DNA of 64,000 nucleotides from Welwitschia mirabilis (GCA_051453625.1 JBOZIK010000001.1:259030969-259094968); one strand, 5' to 3'. Counted from the first letter of the stretch, positions 24,101-36,370 are shown. Made by a program: numbers and translations. The notes: generated by a model from the sequence alone, not told the origin.

Positions 24101-24609
24101 CTTTACCAAGTTTAAATGAAATTAATAAAGATTAGAAGGTAGTAACCAAAAGTGAAAATCCTATAATAGCACCTATCCATGAGGCTTTAATTTCTAAGAA
24201 TGATGAGAAAGATGAGGAAGAGGATTATATGAAAATATTATAAACACATAACTTCCCTTCAACTTTAAAAATAAGCCTACTATAAAAGAATTCTTCACAA
24301 GAAAATAAAGGAAGAAAATCAACATAAATAAAGGAAGAAAATTAACATAAATAAAGGAATAAAATAAACATAAATTATACCTATGATGAACACTTAAATG
24401 CCTTAATGTAAGTTATGAGCATTAACTTATTCATTTGAAAACTCTTACAAGAAAATCATAAGTATGCCAAGTTATTCAAATACATAGTTAGAAGAAAACA
24501 AAAACATACCATCCTTAGTAAGATTTTCCTTGCATGATCTATTTCTAACTTAGTTATGTAAAAGTGTTCTAAGTTTAAAGATCCTAGAGCAGCAATGGTG
24601 AATGTTACA
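24101..24609 (+). other. Athila gag-protease linker
   Basis: Decayed, hydrophilic coding-like text rich in Lys, Glu and Asn (around 24180-24370), with a short tandem of AACATAAATAAAGGAAGAAA-like units at about 24310-24375. No domain is visible. Confidence 0.5.
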
Positions 24610-25002
24610 TTGAAATGAAATAAGAGAATTAAAAAAGCCTTGATAGATATAGGAGCAAGTGTAAATCTCATGCCCCTTCACATATGCAAAAGACTTGTGT
24701 TGAAAAATAGAATTGAACCTATATGGATCATCTTAGAATTAGCTAATACATCAATCAAGAAATCCTTGGGAATCATTAAATACTTATTAATTCAAATAGA
24801 AGAATCCTTCTATCATATATATGTTGTTATTATTAAAGTAGAGTATAATAAAGGTTATCCACTACTCTTAAGAACAGCCTTTTGTAAAACTTCCCACTAC
24901 ATCATAGGTACACAAACTAAAAAAATGAAATATCATATGGTTAATAAGAAGTTTATTATTAGATTTTTTAATGCTACAAAGAAAGATATAAGAAATGAAT
25001 AA
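24610..25002 (+). pseudogene. Athila aspartic protease
   Basis: The best-preserved open frame in the window (120 codons plus upstream residues). The catalytic block is IKKALIDIGASVNLMPLHIC, with the active-site Asp kept in D-I-G-A-S. It is followed by LELANTSIKKSLGIIKYLLI, which fits the Athila L-x-L-A-D-x-S-x-x-x-P-x-G-I block, and by YNKGYPLLLRTAFCKTSHYI, where the family has P-L-I-L-G-R-P-F-L-x-T. The flap and substrate loops are recognisable and no stop occurs inside, although neighbours are heavily broken. It would cleave the polyprotein. Confidence 0.88.
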
Positions 25003-25559
25003 AACATAGAAGAAAAATTTAAACCAACTTTATTTTAACAACATCACCTAGTTAAAGAGAGATATTGTTAATGCTACATGACTTAAATTTTTATGATGAT
25101 TTCATTGTAATAAATAGTTTAAAGTCTTCCAACTCTAATAATATCAACTATAAATACTTAAAAACTAATAAATTTAACTATAAAGATGAAAAAGTAGAGC
25201 CCTTAAATTGAGAATAAGTCTAACATATGAGATAAACAAAGAATTTTCATGATGAAGATGTCATCCACCATTATCATTCATATAATACATCTAGATGATT
25301 GTTAATAATGAAACTTCAACAATAGTAAATGAATATTACAACTGAGAATTGAAATAATTACCTAAATATTTTAAGCACATATATCTTTTCCACAACCCTA
25401 AAAGCCCTTGGTGATAAGTAAACATCTTACTCCTTAACAAGAATCCAACTTAATATCACTTTTAATTTTTAAGGAAAATGTTTTTGTTAAGATAAATAGG
25501 AACATAGATATCATTCTGTTTCTATTGTTTAATATAAATATACCAGGAAGATAACACTA
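25003..25559 (+). other. Athila protease-RT linker
   Basis: Decayed coding-like sequence. No motif is secure before the RT entry. Confidence 0.5.
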
Positions 25560-26160
25560 AATCCATAAGCAACTCCAATGCAAACTTAACTCAACCCTTA
25601 AGCAAGAAGTTAAGATGAAATTATTAAACTTATTGATTCTAGAATTATTTATGATATATTTGATAGTGAGTGTATTAATACTTAATGGTATTACCTAATA
25701 TGGATGGAAAATGGAGTATGTGCATTAACTTTAGAAACCTTAATGAGTTTACTAAGAAGGATAATTTCACTCTATCCTTTCTAGATCAAATACTTGATAG
25801 AATCTAAGGACATGTCTATTACTGTTTTTTTATGAGTATGATATCTATAATCAAGTTTTCATAGCAAGTGATGAGTATGAAAAGATAATCTTTACTTCCC
25901 TCTTTGGAAACTTTGCCTCTAGAAGAATGTCATTTGAAATTTGAAATGACCCTAAAAGTTTTTAATGTGTAATATGTATTTTTAATCTTTATGAAACCTT
26001 TGAATAAATGCTGAAACGTTAATAAGAAGTCTTAAATAAATGTATGAAAAGTGGACTACATTCAAATTTAGGACAAAAGTTTCTTTCTTATTAGCAATGA
26101 AATTATTTTAGATTACCATATTTCTAATGAATATATAGATTAGAATGAAGCCAAAAAAAT
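25560..26160 (+). pseudogene. Athila reverse transcriptase, internally deleted
   Basis: EIIKLIDSRIIYDIFDSE (about 25618) matches the EV-x-KLLDAGIIYPISDS entry of Athila RT. CINFRNLNEFTKKDNFTLSF, LDQILDRI*GHVYYCFF and EYEKIIFTSLFGNFASRRM (about 25718-25930) follow. The segment with the catalytic F-M-D-D is not visible; text jumps from YETFE (about 26000) to LNKCMKSGL, so a deletion there is likely. The enzyme cannot have been active in this state. Confidence 0.85.
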
Positions 26161-26760
26161 TAGGTATCATTTGAAATCTTAATCATTAAACTAATGTTAA
26201 ACAAGTTAGATATTTCCTTACTCATGTTGGTTTCTATTACCATTTTATTTATTACTATCCCAAAATTTGTAAAACCCTTTACTTATTACTTAAAAAAGAA
26301 GTTAATTTTTATTAGAATTACTCATGTTAAGTTGCTTTTAAAAAACTTAAGATCTCTTCTAAACCTATTGTGATATGACCTAAATAGATATTGGAATTCA
26401 AACTTATGTGTAATGCTAGTAATATTACTATGGATGGGGTCCATAGCCAAGAATATGAAAATAATTTTAAAGTCATATCTTTCATTAATAAAATTTGTCT
26501 AAGGTTGAGATCAATTACACTACCATTGAGAAATAAATTCTTTCCATTATTTTTTGCCTTGATAATCTTTGATACTACCTTCTTGGATTTGATACCAATA
26601 TTTACACAAATTATGTGGCTATATGTTATCTTATGATTAAGAAATATTCTGATATAAAACTTATTAGGTGAATCCTTATTGTTCAAGAATTCGATCTTAT
26701 CATCATTAATAAGACTAAAAAACATAAGTGTTTTGGAATAATTGTCTCTACTTTTTTATT
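26161..26760 (+). pseudogene. Athila RT connection and RNase H, decayed
   Basis: The connection reads TNVKQVRYFLTHVGFYYHFI (about 26191). RNase H begins FKLMCNASN, where the family has FELMCDASD; the catalytic Asp is Asn. The rest is split between frames: VISFINKI, then a frame giving NYTTIEKEILSIIF-like text and YLLGFDTNIYTNYVAICYL, and finally ILIVQEFDLIIINKTKK. An 81-codon plus frame and a 132-codon minus frame overlap here; the former is part of this domain and the latter a shadow. Confidence 0.83.
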
Positions 26761-27049
26761 CTCTTAATTAAATTTCAATAAATTATTTATTTCCTAATGA
26801 TTAATGCTTTATGATTAAATAAATCTATGCAATATTATCTATTCATCCTTTTCCTTAGTATACTAACATTTTGAATTACTTTGTCACCTTGAAAACACAT
26901 TAGCATAGGACTCATAACCAATTAAAAACTTTTCTCCATAGAATTGGTAATTATGAGTGGAATGTATTCCCATCTTTACCATAAGTAAAAAGATGAAGCA
27001 TGTGTAAATGAATGAGAAAATGGAGGAATATTAACATTTTTAATATTTG

Positions 27050-28080
27050 TCATGGTGGAGTATATAGGAAACACTTTAGTGAATAAAAGACTATAATGTA
27101 AATCCTTCATTCAGATTTCTATTGGCATATTTGTTTTAAATATTCTTTTAACTTTTTTAAAAGGTATGATGCTCTCCAACATTATGGAAGCCTCACTTGC
27201 TCTTGAGATATGCCACTTAAACCTATCCTTAAATGTGAACTTTTTGAATATTGGAGGATTAACTTTATAGTTCCTATTAAACCATTTTCTCATGATAAAA
27301 AAAAACATTTTTGTGGTTGTAAATTATATTATGAAGTGCATTTAAGTTATCTGTACCATTACAAATTATCCTTAAAATTTCTATAATTTTATTTAAACTC
27401 ATATCTTTTAGTGATTTGGTTTTCCCAAAATCCTGGTTAGTGATTAAGGAACTCATTTCATCAATTATCGCTTTTATAAACTTCTATTATCCATTAGAAT
27501 TGAACATTGAATTGCCTATGATTATCACCCTCAATTCAATGGATAAGCTGAGGACTCAAATAAAGAAATTAAAAAAACTTAAACATCTAAATTGAATGAT
27601 GTTATTTAAGCTTATCATACTACTTAGTAAACGTTTCTTAGCTTTTCACCTTATAAACTTATGTATAGAAAGTTTATATCTTAGCAGTTGATATTTCTAT
27701 ATTTCTTATTATTTTACTTATTAACCTTACTTTATGAACTTTGATGAGAATTTTATGACTTAATTAGCCCAATTGATTACCTAGATGAAAAACACACCCA
27801 TATTTTACATCATCAACTTATTCATAAAGCATATGTCAACTTCAAACATAACAAAAAGCTAACTCATAAGCAATTTGAGATAGTTCAACTAGTTTTCTTG
27901 TACAATATCTAGGTTCATATTTTACAAAATAATTTAACCTCTAAAAGTATGTCCTTATCTTTTAGAAAAAGTACATTCTAATGACTCAGTTGAAAAATTT
28001 GATCTAAATACTAGGGAAGTTTAGAAAGTTAATGGATAAAGGTTAAAAATATATGAGTTACCTACTAATTAAACTTTGAA
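27050..28080 (+). pseudogene. Athila integrase, decayed
   Basis: The zinc-binding tail and core entry read MPLKPILKCELFEYWRINFI (usual E-M-P-x-x-x-I-x-x-x-E-x-F-D-x-W-G-I-D-F), then NIFVVVNYIMKC, where the second conserved Asp block VDYVSKW has Asn. FPKILVSD*GTHFINYRFY keeps an Asp. AYDYHPQFNG*AEDSNKEIK keeps the catalytic Glu (about 27500-27570). LNDVI*AYHTT and SFSPYKLMYRKF follow. The C-terminus reads PYLLEKVHSNDSVEKFDLN then KVNG*RLKIY (about 27955-28050). Stops fall on Trp and Gln codons. This is the same C-terminus as in the minus-strand copies at 54.2-54.4 kb. Confidence 0.85.
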
Positions 28081-28960
28081 CTTGATAAAATAAATTATCT
28101 TAGAAACCCTTTTTGATGAGAAGGAGTTCCCTTATACCATCATCTGAATTCTACCTTAGTCAATTTATTTAATGGAGATCATGCTATTACTTAAACATCT
28201 TTTACTTAACTTATGTATTACTTTATGAAGTTATCATAATTAGTAATATTTTACTTAGGCATTTCAAAGTAATAAGATTAGATTTACCCACTTTTAAGAC
28301 ATTCATGTATCTATGAACTTCATTTAGAAGGAAGATGTCTAGGTTCTTTTATTCTCTTTCAATGGTACGAGTCATTAGTTATTTTAACATATTCTTACTT
28401 ATTTCTCATCTAATTACTTCATTCTTATCCTTATAATTACTTAGTCATGTAGGATTCTTTTTACTTCTATTAGGGGAAAAAAGGAAAGAAGAAGAATAAG
28501 TATCTTTTATCTAAATAAACTATGATGTCCTACTATAAGTGCATTAGGGCACATTTCCTTGAGAGAAACCTTTAGCAGTTTAACATGATAGCTATGAAGA
28601 CTCCACTAAATGTTAGTTTGCTATGCTTTACAGGTCCTTACTCCTCTGACAATGGTTGTACTTCACTCATATAGAGAAATAATTATTATTTAAAGGATAT
28701 AGAATCAATGATGCTCCTAGTATTATTATAGGTATTGCTTATTTTTTAGACTTATTTTGCATACAATGCTTCCACATGATCATGCCACTTTTTTGGATTC
28801 TAGTGTTGTTTTGGTGTGTGAGCTAGTAATTTTATGTTCGAGTAGATTTTAATATTATCATTTATTATTTAACAACATTAGATATACTTGACATTGTCAT
28901 AATCATTACCTACTTGAATGGTACTTTATAGGTTTTTACATACTATTATACATTATTAAT

Positions 28961-29715
28961 NNNNNNNNNNNNNNNNNNNNNNNNNNNNNNNNNNNNNNNN
29001 NNNNNNNNNNNNNNNNNNNNNNNNNNNNNNNNNNNNNNNNNNNNNNNNNNNNNNNNNNNNNNNNNNNNNNNNNNNNNNNNNNNNNNNNNNNNNNNNNNNN
29101 NNNNNNNNNNNNNNNNNNNNNNNNNNNNNNNNNNNNNNNNNNNNNNNNNNNNNNNNNNNNNNNNNNNNNNNNNNNNNNNNNNNNNNNNNNNNNNNNNNNN
29201 NNNNNNNNNNNNNNNNNNNNNNNNNNNNNNNNNNNNNNNNNNNNNNNNNNNNNNNNNNNNNNNNNNNNNNNNNNNNNNNNNNNNNNNNNNNNNNNNNNNN
29301 NNNNNNNNNNNNNNNNNNNNNNNNNNNNNNNNNNNNNNNNNNNNNNNNNNNNNNNNNNNNNNNNNNNNNNNNNNNNNNNNNNNNNNNNNNNNNNNNNNNN
29401 NNNNNNNNNNNNNNNNNNNNNNNNNNNNNNNNNNNNNNNNNNNNNNNNNNNNNNNNNNNNNNNNNNNNNNNNNNNNNNNNNNNNNNNNNNNNNNNNNNNN
29501 NNNNNNNNNNNNNNNNNNNNNNNNNNNNNNNNNNNNNNNNNNNNNNNNNNNNNNNNNNNNNNNNNNNNNNNNNNNNNNNNNNNNNNNNNNNNNNNNNNNN
29601 NNNNNNNNNNNNNNNNNNNNNNNNNNNNNNNNNNNNNNNNNNNNNNNNNNNNNNNNNNNNNNNNNNNNNNNNNNNNNNNNNNNNNNNNNNNNNNNNNNNN
29701 NNNNNNNNNNNNNNN
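28961..29715. other. Assembly gap (755 N)
   Basis: Undetermined bases. The right edge is a (GT)n run, so the gap probably arose at a microsatellite. The long apparent minus frame across it is meaningless. Confidence 0.99.
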
Positions 29716-29778
<63 letters not shown>

Positions 29779-29791
29779 TGTGTGTGTGTGA
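29716..29791 (+). repeat. (GT)n microsatellite at a gap edge
   Basis: GT dinucleotide run with one A substitution, abutting the gap. The left side of the gap shows no GT run. Confidence 0.97.
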
Positions 29792-31555
29792 GCTAAACAT
29801 AATCACTATGATGTCCTACCACATTGGGGTACATTTTGCTAAGAGGAAAGTTTAACAATGTTGGTAGTTATAGGAATTTCACCAGGGGGTTAGTTGGATA
29901 TGTCTTATAGGTCCTTACTCCTCTAATATTGATTTAACTCCACTTATTATGATAATAATTAGTGCTTAGAGGATATAAAATCAGTGATGTATCTAGTGTC
30001 ATCAAAGGCATTATTTATTTCTATACTTATTATGCATATAGTGCTATCATATGATTATTTTACTTTTTAGTACTCTAGTTTGTTTTGTAGTGTAAGTAGA
30101 TGAGTTCATATCTAAAAAACTTTTTATCTTATCATTCATTAATTAAAAACATTAGATCTACTTGACATCATCATAATCACTACTTATTTAAGTGGTATGT
30201 AATGAAGATTTTACATCATGTTATGAATCATTTAATTAAGTGATTTTATGATTTCTACTAAGGGAATTTATTAAGTCAGAATTTAGGATATGTAAAGAAT
30301 TTTATTCATGTTCCTAGTTGTCCATTTTTATTTTTTATTTTCCCTACTTATTTTGCTTGGTATTTTAAAGTTATTTTCTTATTTTTTTATCATAACACTT
30401 AGGACTTCATCATTTAGTAATTTTGTTATTATTTTCTTTTACTCACAGTTTTATCTATAGGGGTTAACTTTATTTTAGAATTTTGACAAATGACATTTCT
30501 TTAGCCCATTTCTCCCATATGTTCCTTTAGCATCTTTTTGAGTTTTGGTATATCTACTTGCTAACCTTAAATGATTTGGAATCTAGACCCATTTAAGGAT
30601 TTTTGTTAGCATTTCTTCTTTCTACTTGGTGCATTATCATTATCCTTTCCTAGTATCCTTTTCTCTTTCCTTGAGTTCTTTCCACTTTTGGCTTCTTTAC
30701 CCTGCCTTAGCATTTACCTATGTCTTGAACTTCATGATGGATAACATTACATTCAAAGCATGTTAATTATGTTTTTATGTTTTTTTACATTATTACAATA
30801 TAAACCATATTGATTCACATGTGGAGAAAAGGACAAAGTTTTTAGATATTTTTAAGTAGAAATTTTAATTCTAGGGATTATTTTGAGCTTTTATGATACA
30901 TATATGTGATGTGTTGGTCTTGTTATGATTTCATATTATTTGTGTGATATGAATTATGAATATTATATTAGAAAGTAAATACCTGTAGGCTCTTCTTATA
31001 GGTGCACTCTTTGATATTCACAAGATTTTCAATGAGAGGACTGATGTTATGATTATTTTTAATGTATTTACCCATTTTGGATTGAACTTAAAATTTCTTA
31101 ATTAACTTAGATGCATCATTTAAGTTATTACTATTTTTTATTATACATATATATCATCATTTTTTAAGTTATCATGGTCATATCTTATAATAATTTTTAT
31201 GTATAACATTAATTTTTTACCTTTCATTGTGATAAATATTTTAAGTGAGGGCCTAATGAAGATTATACTACTTTAGTTTTTTTTTTTTTTTTAATGAACA
31301 TATTTCTAGAAACTTGATTTTGATCCTAATTTTTTGTGCATGTTGTCCACATGGTTATCGAAATGAAAAACTAAATGATAGCCTTATTATACATTCTAGA
31401 GAGGTAATATGTTAGTTTACTATTTTTAAATATTTAATCCTACATGGTAAATATTTTTTGAATGTAAGCTTTATTTTCCTAGTTATTGTTTATCTCAATC
31501 AATTTGATCATAATTTGTAGTTGTTCACTTACTTTGTCAGAAACTAGTAAAGATA

Positions 31556-31567
31556 ATTAAGGGGCTA
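31556..31567 (+). other. Polypurine tract of the Athila element
   Basis: AATTAAGGGGCTA lies immediately before the TG of the 3' LTR. The minus-strand relative has CGCGGGGGCTC in the same place, preceded in both by ACTTACTTTGTCA. Confidence 0.75.
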
Positions 31568-32820
31568 TGTTGCAATTCTAAAATATATGTATTTGATGGA
31601 GTATTTTTCATACTTTGATATGACATTTAAACAAGTTTAGGTAGAGTTTCTATTATTAGAGAGAGTTAATGAATTGATCATAGAAACATGTAATCCTTGA
31701 TAGATTTGAAGTCATTTTGGATGAATTCTGATACTTAACATTCTAAGAAGAAGTCTAATGATCCAAGAGGATGATTTTTTGTTTTTGAAGCATTTAAGAG
31801 TATGATGTCCAAGTAGTCATTCATATGAAACTATTAGATAATAGCCCATGTAAAGAGATAATATGGAGGCTAACATGGATAAGAGTGGAAAGCTGATATG
31901 TTATTTTTGTGACATAGTTATCATTCTCATAGTCATCTAGAAAATAGTTAAGATGATATTTATTTTATGTAATATGTAAATATAATTTTATAATTGGATT
32001 ATATAGCCATTTATGTCATTAGGGCTTTATTTGGGTCACTAGAGTTTATTTCCAAAGTCTTCTATGAAAGAGTTATAAATACCCCCTTCCTTCACTCTTG
32101 AAAATCATCTATTGTATCTAAAGTTTTATGATAGAAGATTGAAGGGTAAGAGGTTCATCTTAGCACTAGAGAGGAGTCTTTCTTGGTGTTTGACTCTATA
32201 TTCTTCATCAAGGTATTACTGCTTTATAAGTAAATGCTTTATTACTGATAAATAAAAAGGTTAATTTATTTCTATTATGTGCATCTCCCTTATAGTTTAT
32301 GTTGATTATAATTCTGTGACAACTTTATAGTTGATACAAGTCATAAGTGTAACCTATGATAGGTTTATATAATTAGTTTATTATGTGAATTTTTATTTCA
32401 TATTGCATTTTTATAACTAGATTAATTGCATTCAATTATATTCTATTTTATGTGCCTTATAGCTTACGTTAGTTAGGGTTAACTCATATCAAAGTTATAA
32501 GGGCTAATATTGATGACAAAAAATTAGTATTTAAATAGACCTATTACTTATAGTTATTCCATTTACATCGGATTCATTAGCATTACATTGGCATTCATAT
32601 TGCATTATATTTCTACATCATTCTTATTTCACTTACTTAAATAAATAAGAATTAAAAATAGTTTGCCAAATCAATTCTCCAACTTTTAGCCTAATGCCTT
32701 TGACAGATTATGGCATTTAAATGAACTCCTAACTATACTAGTGTGTGTTTTATGTAAGTATTTATGATTTATAGGGATTTACTTAAGGACTTAAGAATCA
32801 TACAAATTCACATTGCAATA
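31568..32820 (+). repeat. Athila 3' LTR
   Basis: Begins TGTTGCAATTC and ends CACATTGCAATA, where the terminal CA has become TA. A TATA-like box TATAAATA is at 32074. Paired with 20842-22105. Confidence 0.93.
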
Positions 32821-32825
32821 AGATA
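32821..32825 (+). repeat. Target-site duplication, right copy
   Basis: AGATA, matching GGATA at 20837-20841 except for one transition. Confidence 0.78.
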
Positions 32826-33215
32826 TAACCCTTCTAGAAATCTAGTGCAAAAGGACACAATGCTTCATTTTTATTAAAAGAGGGTACTTGAAAAAGTGAA
32901 GGTCATGCATGAGATCTACACAAGTACACATTAAGTTCTTGATAGGTCAATCTAATCCCCTAGTGGTTCAATATACTAGATCTTGAAGGTAATATGATGC
33001 AACAGGGCCACAATATGAAGACCTCACATTTAGCATTAACAAAGCCTTAAGATCCATTTTTTTCATATTTGATAAAGCTAATTTCATCTCTTATGTATCA
33101 TTTCTTTAAACAAGGTTATTGTTATTCTTAATCTTATCTATTTCTATATTACATTTTCATTTTACTATTAAAATATTTTTATCTAATTTTATAAAACATT
33201 AATGGGAATGTCACA
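32826..33215 (+). repeat. Right half of split repeat R3
   Basis: Aligns with 6091-6500: AAAGGACA, a GGTGCTTTGAAAAGTGAAGG-like block, GCATGGGATATACACAAGTA-like text and a TTTCTTTAAA-AGGTTAT block. It continues the sequence interrupted at 20841. Confidence 0.8.
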
Positions 33216-35389
33216 AGATATATGACTAATATTTTTATCTTCTTTGATATTTTCCTTTTAATAACCTAAGAAATAACATTAATAGAATCTTTTTAGTGGT
33301 TAAAATTATTAATATAAGAAGAGAAGAAGTGATTTTACATTATCTTAAACATGTTAAATCTCTTACTATAATGGATTAATTTATTAATAATATTCTCTTT
33401 TAATGGTTTTATTTTCTTCATTTTCTTATTTATTTCTTAAAGATTTAAGAATTTCTTGTTGATTCTAGATTATTTTTACTTCTTATTTTTCCTACATGTA
33501 CATGTTCAAAAATTACTAGATTGGATTGAGTTGTTTGTATGATGGTGGATGCAACCTTTTCTTCTGAATAAAATCTATTAATATTCTTTACATGTTTTTA
33601 ACTTTTCATACATTAAAGCCATTTATTATTTAACCTCTTGTACCATTATTTTTTATTATTAGAATTTTCTAAATTTAAAATTACTAAATGTTTATTTTAT
33701 ATAATCTTGTTTGTAATTATGTTATATACTATTTTTATTAGTATGATGGTTTTTGTTGTTGATTTTTATATTCACATCATTCTATTCTTTAATTATTAGG
33801 ATAACTCTACTATACAGATGAAGTAATAAGTGAGGTAGTAGAAGGAGTGTCATCTTAAAATGCTATTGTACTTCCTTAATAGTATTAGGTACATATTCCT
33901 AAGTTTTACAAGCTTAAACATGACTTCTTATTTGGTTATAAAGAACACATAACTTTGGGATCTTGAAAATGGATTATATATTTAGTTTCTTCATTATGAA
34001 CTTGTGGAATGATATTTTTTATTTATTGAGCATTTAGTTATCATGAAATTCCAAACTATACCTAAGGTATGGAATTTGGCATATATGACATAGTTGATAC
34101 TTGAGTTTATTGACTAGATGTTACACTCACAATATTTTATATCATTTCTTTCATAACCATTGGATCTTGTTATTGAGAAAGAGATGCTTATTTATATGTC
34201 TTATTAGCCATATTTTTACTTTGATTAAGTAATTGCTATAATATTTTAAAGGCTTACTACGAGATATTATTTAAAATATTTCTTCCACTAGAAAATCAAA
34301 ATGTTAATTAATATATTTTTCTAAATCCTTAATGAAAGTGTAAATAAATTGATGGAATTAAATTTCATGATGAGGATGTTGTTGATATAATCAATAGAAA
34401 TTATCATATGGTTATTTATATTCTTCATCATCCTTTTATTTAAAACTCATCAATTATTTTCTTAGAATATATAGTTTATCATTTAAAAAAAAATGATAAA
34501 AGCATCTTTGATTTCCTCCTAGTAATAAATTGAACTTTGAAGATTTTGCAACTAAAACTTTACTTTATCTTTGAGTGTCATTTTCAATGCATATAATTTT
34601 GATTTTATTTATAGCTATGAGTTATATAAGATCTAACATATTCTAAAATCAAACTAACTATGTCATAGGATCATTAGTACCTATGCATTAAAAGAATAAT
34701 CATAGTTTAGATGGAAATATTAATGGCTCATAATGGATTTATCCTCTTTCAATGTTAAGATCATTGAGAGTTTATTCTAAATAAGATGTATTATCTCTAT
34801 TTTATGCATCAAAGTTTTGAAAAAATGTTTTATTCATTAGAGGAATTCTAGTTCGGTTTAAAATTACATAGTGTATTAGGCATGTTTGTCCAAGTAATAC
34901 TATCAAATTTTATTGAGACATTGGTATAAGATAATTTGTAATATTTTGTTGTAACATTATGGTGAGATTAATAGTTGGTTCATGCAATATGGTATAGGTT
35001 AATAATTCATTCTTAACATAATTTAATAGAGTTGATTAAGTGATTAATTCAAGTCTAGTGAAGGCATAAAAATGGATAATACTATAATTAGCCTTATAAT
35101 GGATGATTTTGATGTAAAAGTGGAATTCTAATTAAAGTTAATATCCTAGTTCAAGTTTTTTAACTTTTAATAAACTTACATATTAAGTTTAATATGGAAA
35201 AGAAAAGTGTTTTTGAACCCCATAGTTCATGACACCTCAACTTATACTCAAAGGAATTACAGAATAATTTTCACTTTAAAATTTAAATTAATTCTATTTT
35301 AACTTATAGTAAAATCTTAGAAATAAAACGTTTCCATTCCATAGTTATTTTACAATTATTATGTTAAGAAAGTAGTTTAAATAAGATTA
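33216..35389. other. Unassigned decayed DNA
   Basis: No gene or element recognised in any frame. Confidence 0.5.
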
Positions 35390-36370
35390 GGCTAGTTAAA
35401 TTTAGTTAAATGATGTCAAATAATGTCTAGTTAATCATACCAAGTTAAACTACATCAAACCAAATCAAAGTGAATTAAACTAGGTCACAATAGATTAAAC
35501 TAGAGCAAACATAGTAAAATGATATCAAATAGATCAAATTAAATCAAATTGAATTAATTAAGTTAAAATGATATAGTAGTAGGTTAAACTAGTCTAAAGA
35601 AATTTAAAGTAGTTAAAATTAATCAAGTAAAGATAAACAATATATAATTAATCAAACTAGCTCAAAGTAAGTATAACTAGATCAAACTAGGCAAAGTAGA
35701 TCAAATATGATGAAATGATGTAAAATAGATTAAGCTAGATTAGATTAAATCAAAAAATTTGAAATGATCAAATTTGATCAAATGAGGTTAAATCAATAAA
35801 AGTTAGATAAATGTAGTCAGATAAGGCCAAATGATATCTAATCATTGAAATTAGATCAAACATGATAAAATGGTATGACATAGATCAAATAAGTTCATAT
35901 TAGATTGAGTAAGTTGAAGCAAGATCATAACATGTCAAACTATATTACATGAACTCAAACTAGTTGAATGTAATAAAACATAATTAAATAAGATTAAATT
36001 ATGTATAATTAATAAATATAGATTAAACTATATAAAAATAGATTAACCCTAGTAAACATATATCAAAATAAGTCAAACATAATAAAGTTATGTGAAATAG
36101 ATCAAACTAGATCAAATTAGATAAGAAAAACAAAATCACACTAGATTAGAGTAAGTCAAATAAGGTTGAATGAATTAAGATTAATTAAAAATACTTAAAT
36201 TAGATCAAATAACAGCAAACTAGATCAACTAATTAAGCATGATCAAATAAGATCAAATGAGATGTAATTGATCAAAGTATATTAAACTAGGTCAAACTAA
36301 ATCATAGATGCTTAAACTAGATTAAAGATAATGAAATGATATTAAATACATCAAATTAGATGAAATATGA
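35390..36370 (+). repeat. Degenerate short-unit repeat (TAGATCAAAC-like)
   Basis: For nearly 1 kb, short words such as AGATCAAACTA, TTAAACTAG and GATGAAATGAT recur every 10-11 bp or so, with much divergence. Base use is strongly A-rich on the plus strand. It ends where ordinary AT-rich sequence resumes at about 36370. Confidence 0.8.

Larger units (their letters stand above)
28519..30240 (+). repeat. Tandem duplication inside the Athila 3' region
   Basis: The segment starting ACTATGATGTCCTAC at 28519 recurs at 29805; both run into ACATTAGATATACTTGACAT-like text and a CATAATCATTACCTACTTGA-like block. The minus-strand relatives have a single copy. The two copies differ at many sites, so this is an old duplication, not a haplotype duplicated at a gap. 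Confidence 0.85.
28081..31555 (+). other. Athila 3' internal region
   Basis: About 3.5 kb between integrase and the 3' LTR, the place where some Athila elements carry an env-like gene. I see no env-like frame. It aligns along most of its length with 51.8-54.2 kb (minus) and 62.1-63.7 kb (minus), so it is a genuine part of the family. It contains a tandem duplication (28519-28960 and 29805-30240) around an assembly gap. Confidence 0.75.
20842..32820 (+). mobile_element. Athila-like Ty3/gypsy element, complete but decayed, 12 kb
   Basis: Both LTRs (1264 and 1253 bp), a tRNA-type primer-binding site, leader, gag, protease, RT, RNase H, integrase, a long 3' internal region and a polypurine tract occur in canonical order. 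Length and layout fit Athila. The RT entry EIIKLIDSRIIYDIFDSE and the NEFTKKDNFTLSFLDQIL block support Athila over other gypsy lineages. LTRs differ greatly (about 70% identity by eye over the first 450 bp), so the insertion is old. It sits inside a copy of repeat R3, with a 5-bp duplication. Confidence 0.92.

Noticed and set aside
26327-26725. 132-codon minus-strand frame
   Set aside because: Antisense to the Athila RNase H, which is recognisable on the plus strand.
28946-29806. 286-codon minus-strand frame
   Set aside because: Almost all of it is undetermined bases plus a GT microsatellite.
28081-31555. Athila env-like gene
   Set aside because: No frame with a signal peptide, membrane segment or sustained openness is visible on the plus strand.
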